From Berberis thunbergii (lineage: Eukaryota > Streptophyta > Magnoliopsida > Ranunculales > Berberidaceae): a stretch of 64,000 nt of DNA. The notes under the pieces are model-generated. The model was not told where the DNA came from, searched no databases, and was given only the letters and a program-made list of their open reading frames with translations. Both the position numbers and the translations under genes were made by a program. The stretch is taken from NCBI GenBank assembly GCA_003290165.1, contig QNQO01000199.1, positions 1-64,000 on the forward strand. Direction: 5' to 3'. This document shows positions 58,940-64,000 of the stretch, one piece after another (position 1 is the first letter of the stretch; the number at the start of each line of letters is the position of its first letter).

Positions 58940-59418
58940 CCTTGTGTGGAGTCATCACCATTAAGTAAGCAACCAAGATCTTTATCAAGAAGAGCATCTG
59001 TTTTCTGCAATAGTATGTAACTTAAGATAAGATTCAAAAGGGTTCTGATAAAATTCAACAGTATTAGTAACTTTCTAAGGCTCAACTCACAAAAGGCACC
59101 CATGGATTATCATGTGATCCTCCCAATCCATCCTGCCCAGAGTTTACGCATAACAACCCACAATCGTTTAAGCCAAAAGTACTTTTCATCTCTGACAAAA
59201 TATCAATTGCCCTGCAAACAAAAATGGAGGACCAAACCATTCAGGTAGTGTTTCCATGTGGAATAGATTACATCGTCTGATATTTCAGATGAAGGCTAGT
59301 AACCAACATGAAACGATCAATAGCAAAGTCAGAGCTGGTAAGAAAATAAGCAGGCATACCAACATTCAAGATGTGCACCGAGCATCAAAATTGTTTCTTG
59401 GCGAGTTGCAAGTGTAAG
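58940..59418 (-). pseudogene. Three phase-compatible exons of an unidentified gene
   Basis: Exon a (about 59418-59351) reads TLATRQETILMLGAHLEC and ends phase 2 at a GTATGC donor. Exon b (about 59212-59092) follows a TTTGCAG acceptor, reads AIDILSEMKSTFGLNDCGLL and GSHDNPWVPF, and ends at GTGAGT. Exon c (about 59006-58941) follows ATTGCAG, reads KTDALLDKDLGCLLNGDDST and ends at a GTACTA donor. Phases agree at both junctions (2 and 0). Good splice sites, matching phases and protein-like composition argue for a captured host gene fragment in the same orientation as its neighbours. I do not recognise the family. Confidence 0.5.
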
Positions 59419-60220
59419 ATGTCATGAACGGTTCCAAACAATTAGGATCAATATATTATAATTTTGATGAGCTTCTTTCACCCATTCAAAATTTTGATGA
59501 GACTTGTAATCACAGTCACGGACAATGAAAATAAGGGAGATAGTAATAAAACTGAAGTTGTAGTTATCCAAAGGAAGGGTGATTTCATTTCCATTCATAG
59601 CTCAGTACACAAAGACATAACAAGTGAATGCAATCGGGTGGAGACACCAGGTTGTTATCTAAATGGCATTAGAGATAAGATAACCATCAAAATATTCAGT
59701 ATAAAATTGTCTTAGACATGGGTCTCAATCACTCAACTCTAAGCGCAATGCCACAAGGAGTTACGAAATTCAAAGGCCTCCAAAAGTAAGGTTGTATTTG
59801 TTTTATGAAAAAATAATGCTGGCAGTATGTTTATTAAGAAAAACGAACAAGTGTTTGACAGGGGTGAAGCATAGAAGTTGCAATTTCAATTAAATGGGTT
59901 TCCTTGTTTTTGTGACAATCAAGTCAACCACTCCTATGTATGAGGTAATGGTTTTCCACAACATCAAGGGCTTTTTGGACTGATATAAGGGTTTCTTTCA
60001 TTGCATGTTTTCTGTTCTACCTTTCATAAGAGAACACAACAGCAGAGCATCAGTGTTCAAGCAGCATTCAGCATACATTTACGCAATTGAAGCATACGAT
60101 TCAACATACATTTCAGCATTCAAGCATTTCATCACTTTAGCATTCAATCAGCATTCAGCATTCAAATTAGCTATGGTTAAAGTTTAATTATTCATGTATT
60201 TAGGTGCGTATGGTTAAAGT
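59419..60220. other. CACTA interior between captured exons and TNPA-like gene
   Basis: AT-rich. A CATTCAGCATTCA-like simple repeat lies at about 60045-60165. A 36-bp tandem duplication (GTATGGTTAAAGTTTAATTA) lies at about 60172-60230 and includes the stop codon of the TNPA-like gene. Confidence 0.4.
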
Positions 60221-62334
60221 TTAATTACTCACCCTGCTTGGCTGCGTCGCGGATCCCATTAGAGGTTGCATGTTTGACATGAATGCTCTAAATGCCTCCA
60301 TATCATTGGTCAACGTGTCTACCTTCCGATTGGTTATTTCCAGATTTGCTGTCGTTGTCTCCAACTTTGCTGTCGTTGTCTCCAACTTTGCTGTCGTTGT
60401 CTCCAGCTTTGCTTCAGTGGCTGCTAGCTTCTCCTTCGTAGCTACTAGCTCTTGTGCAGTTGCATCATGCGCTGAAACCAGCTGTTGCTTAGTAAGCTCA
60501 TGTGATTGCACTAGTTCACGTACTTTGGCATTAGCTTCATCCCCCCCTGCATTGCGGAGCATTGTTCGAGTGACGCCAACCCCATACATCTTGGCCCTCC
60601 CATGTCCATCCCCCCCCATCACATCTCTAAACGCCTCCTCCCTATTCATTCCCTCTTGGCCATCTGTTGGCTGTGTGAGTTGTTCCATTTGCGACTACAT
60701 CAAAACAGATGCACATACCCATAAACCATAAATGACCAAATACAGTTTATGATGGTTAACAACATTTGAACAACACATTAACTAGGTACATTCATATAAT
60801 TCAATAGAATATAACGTACATATCTCCTTGCTGCTTCAGGCTGAGGGAATAATCCATCAGATAATGTGTAAGTTGCTTTGAACATTTGCATTCGATCTGG
60901 TTCTTGTCCATTTGGGTTTTTTTCTCTCTGGAATAATACAAATTACATTAAAATAATATACATAAGCTAGTACATCTGCATGCATTAAGGGGTAATATAT
61001 GAGCGGCATGGCACACAACATACATTATATATAGAAATCATTGGGAAAAAAAATTGCTACCTCTTCCTCCCATTTACGTGCAAATGACATGGTTCCACAT
61101 CGATGAATCATCTTTAATCGGGCGCGATTTGATTTATTTTGTGCACTGACTTTCTGCATACAAACACAAATTCACAGTTACAATTCTTTTCAATCATATG
61201 AACTATCGTACTAGTTAAACTACAGTACTTAACATATACACCTTAAAATTTTCGCTCCTCCAGTATTGTACAAGCATCCGCCACTGAGCCTTATCCACCC
61301 CATCATCAGTGTGCTCATATTGTTGCTCAAGTGGTAGATCATACCTATGATATGCCTTGAACAAATTGTGTTTCCATTGTTTCCAACAATCGCACGCTTT
61401 AGTAAGGACCCATCTCTGTCAAATTTTATAATAAAGTTTTTTTTAGTATAATATAATCACATGACGATATATAGAAACACTAATTATCAAATTTTAAACA
61501 CTCGTCAAGATAGACAAATACCTTAGTTTTGTCCGTACAGTTTTCGAATGAGAACTTTGCCTGTGACAAAAACGTAGTATTCCAATAATTATCAAGCTAC
61601 GATAAGTAATATAGAAATACGATTTGGGAAAATGTGCTATGTCGTATATTATTAAACTTGCAAGACTATTACCGATATTAGCTTCCAAATAGTGTCCTTC
61701 ACATCTGGTGATATCTTCGGCCATTTGCAAGGTGAAAGAGGCACCTTACTTCCATCCCGTGCTATTATACCAATTTCAGTAGATACTTTTGCTGCTGTCT
61801 TGCCGATAGGCTGTCCAAAGGCATTGCATTTCACCACCATCAATTTTATATGGTTTGGGCCTTCATATTGATGCATACCCTTGCGTTTCTTATATCGTTG
61901 TACTGCAATTCCAATAGCACCCAAAGTGAAATAAGCTATATATCATGAATATTAAAAAAAAAAATCGATTTCCTCAAACTATGTCATATCTGGAAGAAAA
62001 AAAATTTTACACTTGCGATAAGTCAGCAAACATTACCTATACGAACAGCTTCATCCCTATGCCTTGTAGATAGGCGTCCATCCGCAATCCTCTCTAGTTG
62101 TTGTTCAACTTCATTCATATCATGGTCAGCAAGTTCTTGTTGATCTTCAGATAGCGGCTGTCCCTCTCCAGCAATAGAGGGAGTAATAGTCTCAGGGACT
62201 ACAGTATCTGTTTGAGATAGTTGAGACACATGCTGTGACCTTTCCTGACTTGATATAGCTTGTGAAGTAGAAGCATGTTGTGATAAGGTTGCTCTTCGAG
62301 ATTGCAACTGTCCTCTTTGAGTTAGACGCCTCAT
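60221..62334 (-). CDS. Transposase_24 (Ptta/En/Spm, TNPA-like) protein, seven exons, 471 codons
   Basis: Exons by splice signals and phase: 62334-62037, 61902-61673, 61560-61522, 61415-61242, 61153-61061, 60927-60820, 60694-60221. Every intron is GT-AG and the total, 1,416 bases, is 472 codons including stop, with no internal stop. The Ser/Gln-rich N terminus (residues 1-99) is followed by the plant Transposase_24 domain at about 100-314 (KTAAKVSTEIG, ARDGSKVPL, RWVLTKACDCW, QWRMLVQYWRSE, NKSNRARLKMIH, TMSFARKWEEE). The C-terminal exon has a GRAKMYGVG segment and a long coiled coil with three exact LETTTAK heptads, suggesting dimerisation. In En/Spm, TNPA-type proteins bind subterminal repeats. 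A consensus donor (AGG|GTGAGT) overlaps the last codons, so longer or chimeric isoforms are possible. The start is the first ATG of exon 1. Confidence 0.85.
60354..60416 (-). repeat. Three 21-bp coding repeats
   Basis: GTCTCCAACTTTGCTGTCGT-like units repeated in tandem encode the LETTTAK heptads of the TNPA-like coiled coil. Confidence 0.85.
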
Positions 62335-62605
62335 CTCTATATTATTTTAACCTGTTATAACATTCAAGATTGTACATATTCATGCATAGAAAAAATATAA
62401 GTTCAGAAAGCAACATCAAATGTATCACAGCCATAGAGCCAAATAGATTGAACCACATATATTAACCATTGAATAAAATATAAGTATCAATCATATACTG
62501 TGCATATTGTAAAATAGCATTAAAGTTGAAATGCACAACATGTTCATCACCATCCATATTATCAAACTTCATACATTACTCTATGAACTTAGAAGACCCA
62601 ACTTG
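62335..62605. other. Spacer between TNP2-like and TNPA-like genes
   Basis: A short AT-rich interval of 271 bases. In En/Spm both products come from one transcription unit by alternative splicing; the closeness and same strand here allow that, but no splice evidence is visible. Confidence 0.4.
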
Positions 62606-64000
62606 CTAACACTCTATTACAACATCTTCATCACCATCCATATTATCAAACCTTCTAACAGGAACGGGCTCAGATTCAACAATTTCTTCTTCAGTGGATG
62701 TAGACGACTCTCCATTGACATCATAAAATTCTCTAGGCTTTATCTTAACAGGGACGTGCCACTCAGTTTTAACAGGATCTTGTACATAAAAGACTTGTTT
62801 CGCTTGTGAAGCGAGAATGTAGGGTTCATCCGTACATAGTAGTCGATTAAGTTTCACAATTGTGAATCCTAACTCGTCTACCTGAATGCCGTGCCTATCA
62901 ACCCAATCACATCTAAATAGGACTACATGTCGCCCTCCTCCATAATCCAACTCTGTGATGTCAGTCAACACGCCATAGTACGTCACATCTTTGGTGTGGG
63001 GGAATTGTCATTAACCGTTCCATAATTAATGCAACTTGCCGAGAGTACAACTCCACTATTTTGGGTTTTACTTCTCCTATCTGCACACTGCGTGCGATAC
63101 CTACACCCATTAATAAGGTATTTTTTAAACTTGCGAACAACCTTCGAAGGACCCCACGACAAGTGTTGAACATCATTAGGTTCATCAGAACTGCTGACCT
63201 GTTCATTAGAAGCCAAAGAATGCACAACCTTAGTATTTGGTTAACATGAATTTACAATTTAGTAGAGGCAAAACTCACAGCATCACGAAACCATTGAGGA
63301 AACTCAGAGTTATGAATCCGATCAATTTCTATTTGTCGTTTGTTCGGGTATCGTGCTCGGAGGGCTTCCTTATGTTCTCTACAAAAGGTTAAGATGCATT
63401 AGAGATACTAAGGGTGCTACAAAGTCGAGATTCAAGTGGAGAGGAGATAGTAGACGTGCATACATTACATGTGTGTATATTTCAGATGTGTTAAATAACA
63501 CCCATCTATGCATTTGTACCCACGTAACTTCGTCAATATTCATAAACTCTGCCTTCCCAATGCCACGCCCGGGCGATGAGAAAATGTTGAGGAAGGATCG
63601 TGGTGCTTGCACATAATTATCATCATTTCGCACTGGCCGGTTAGCCCTTGTCTCGACATCGTTCAAATATCTTGAACAAAATGTCAAACATTCTTCAGCC
63701 AGGTATCCTTCAGCAATTGATCCCTCAGGACGACTTCGATTGCGCACATATGACTTCAACGTGTGAAGGTACCTATGACAAATAATTTTCCATGATATAT
63801 TAGTAGTTATTTTAATACATACTACCTAACATTATGACACATGGTATGGGGATTTACCTCTCAATAGGATACATCCAGCGATAGTGAACAGGGCCTCCCA
63901 ATTTAGCCTCACTTGCCAAGTGTATGGACAAGTGAACCATTATATCAAAGAAAGCTGGGGGGAAAATCCTCTCAAGATGACAAAGTACTAGAGGTATATC
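62606..64000 (-). pseudogene. TNP2-like CACTA transposase, C-terminal part, one frameshift
   Basis: Exons, minus strand: 64000 (edge)-63858, 63772-63464, 63378-63279, 63228-62606. The first two join as HLERIFPPAFFDIMVH, GGPVHYRWMYPIER and YLHTLKSYVRNRSRPEG, then YLAEECLTFCSRYL: the DUF4218 region of TNP2-type transposases. The third has EHKEALRARYPNK. The fourth has the DUF4216 region (YYGVLTDITELDYGG, VVLFRCDWVD, ILASQAKQVFYVQDP) and ends in an acidic tail at 62606. All exon junctions are phase-consistent. Within the fourth exon the frame breaks at a five-G run on the plus strand (62998-63002); one more base would join the two halves. That may be decay or a base-calling error. The catalytic N-terminal part lies beyond the window. 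Confidence 0.88.

Larger units (their letters stand above)
50906..64000 (-). mobile_element. CACTA (En/Spm) transposon carrying host gene fragments, right end outside window
   Basis: The 3' terminus CACTACAAAAAAAATGG at 50906 leads into dense AGCGACGG subterminal repeats. Transposase genes (TNPA-like 60221-62334, TNP2-like from 62606) read toward that terminus, as in En/Spm. Between them lie MLO, sphingosine-1-phosphate lyase and unidentified exons, all on the same strand. That terminus, genes and fragments belong to one element is inferred from orientation and order; the second terminus is not in the window. Confidence 0.75.

Overview
The window looks like a gene-poor, repeat-rich stretch of a flowering-plant nuclear genome, probably a eudicot. 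It holds Ty3/gypsy and Ty1/copia elements, an L1-type LINE, a tRNA-derived SINE, hAT- and Mutator-like non-autonomous elements and a CACTA (En/Spm) transposon. Every recognisable host gene is a plant gene and is only a piece: a PHYLLO/MenH-like last exon, SMAX1-LIKE, MLO and sphingosine-1-phosphate lyase. I see no intact host gene, no rRNA or tRNA gene and no CRISPR array.

Layout. 1-8070: a Tekay/Del-type chromovirus, entered inside its 5' LTR, with gag, protease, RT-RNase H-integrase-chromodomain and a complete 2.46-kb 3' LTR. 8071-10600: relics of host genes. 10600-13300: small DNA elements (a CACTA-like MITE, an hAT MITE, copy 1 of a Mutator-like MITE). 13700-18215: a decayed copia element with six in-frame stops and at least three frameshifts. 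20066-31130 (element A) and 33370-43454 (element B): two related gypsy elements with gag and protease but no RT or integrase, long hypervariable tandem repeats and an antisense ORF near the 3' LTR. A carries a nested 1.83-kb solo LTR and B a nested 985-bp hAT element. 31136-33369 and 43455-46339: the two halves of one minus-strand LINE split by element B. 47067-47176: a SINE with 15-bp target duplications. 49452-49774: copy 2 of the Mutator-like MITE.

50906 to the right edge: a CACTA element read on the minus strand, with its 3' terminus at 50906. It has a TNP2-like gene (running off the edge, one frameshift) and a seven-exon Transposase_24/TNPA-like gene whose exons join in phase to give 471 codons. 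Between these genes and the terminus lie, all in the same orientation, three MLO exons, five sphingosine-1-phosphate lyase exons and three phase-compatible exons of an unidentified gene. The simplest reading is transduplication: an autonomous-type CACTA that captured pieces of at least two and probably three host genes. This is the most interesting object in the window.

Other points: a candidate spliced intron between gag and protease of the chromovirus, a splice donor overlapping the TNPA-like stop region that could feed transcripts into the captured exons, and homologous tandem repeats of different period in elements A and B. All identifications come from reading motifs and translations by eye; no database search was run.
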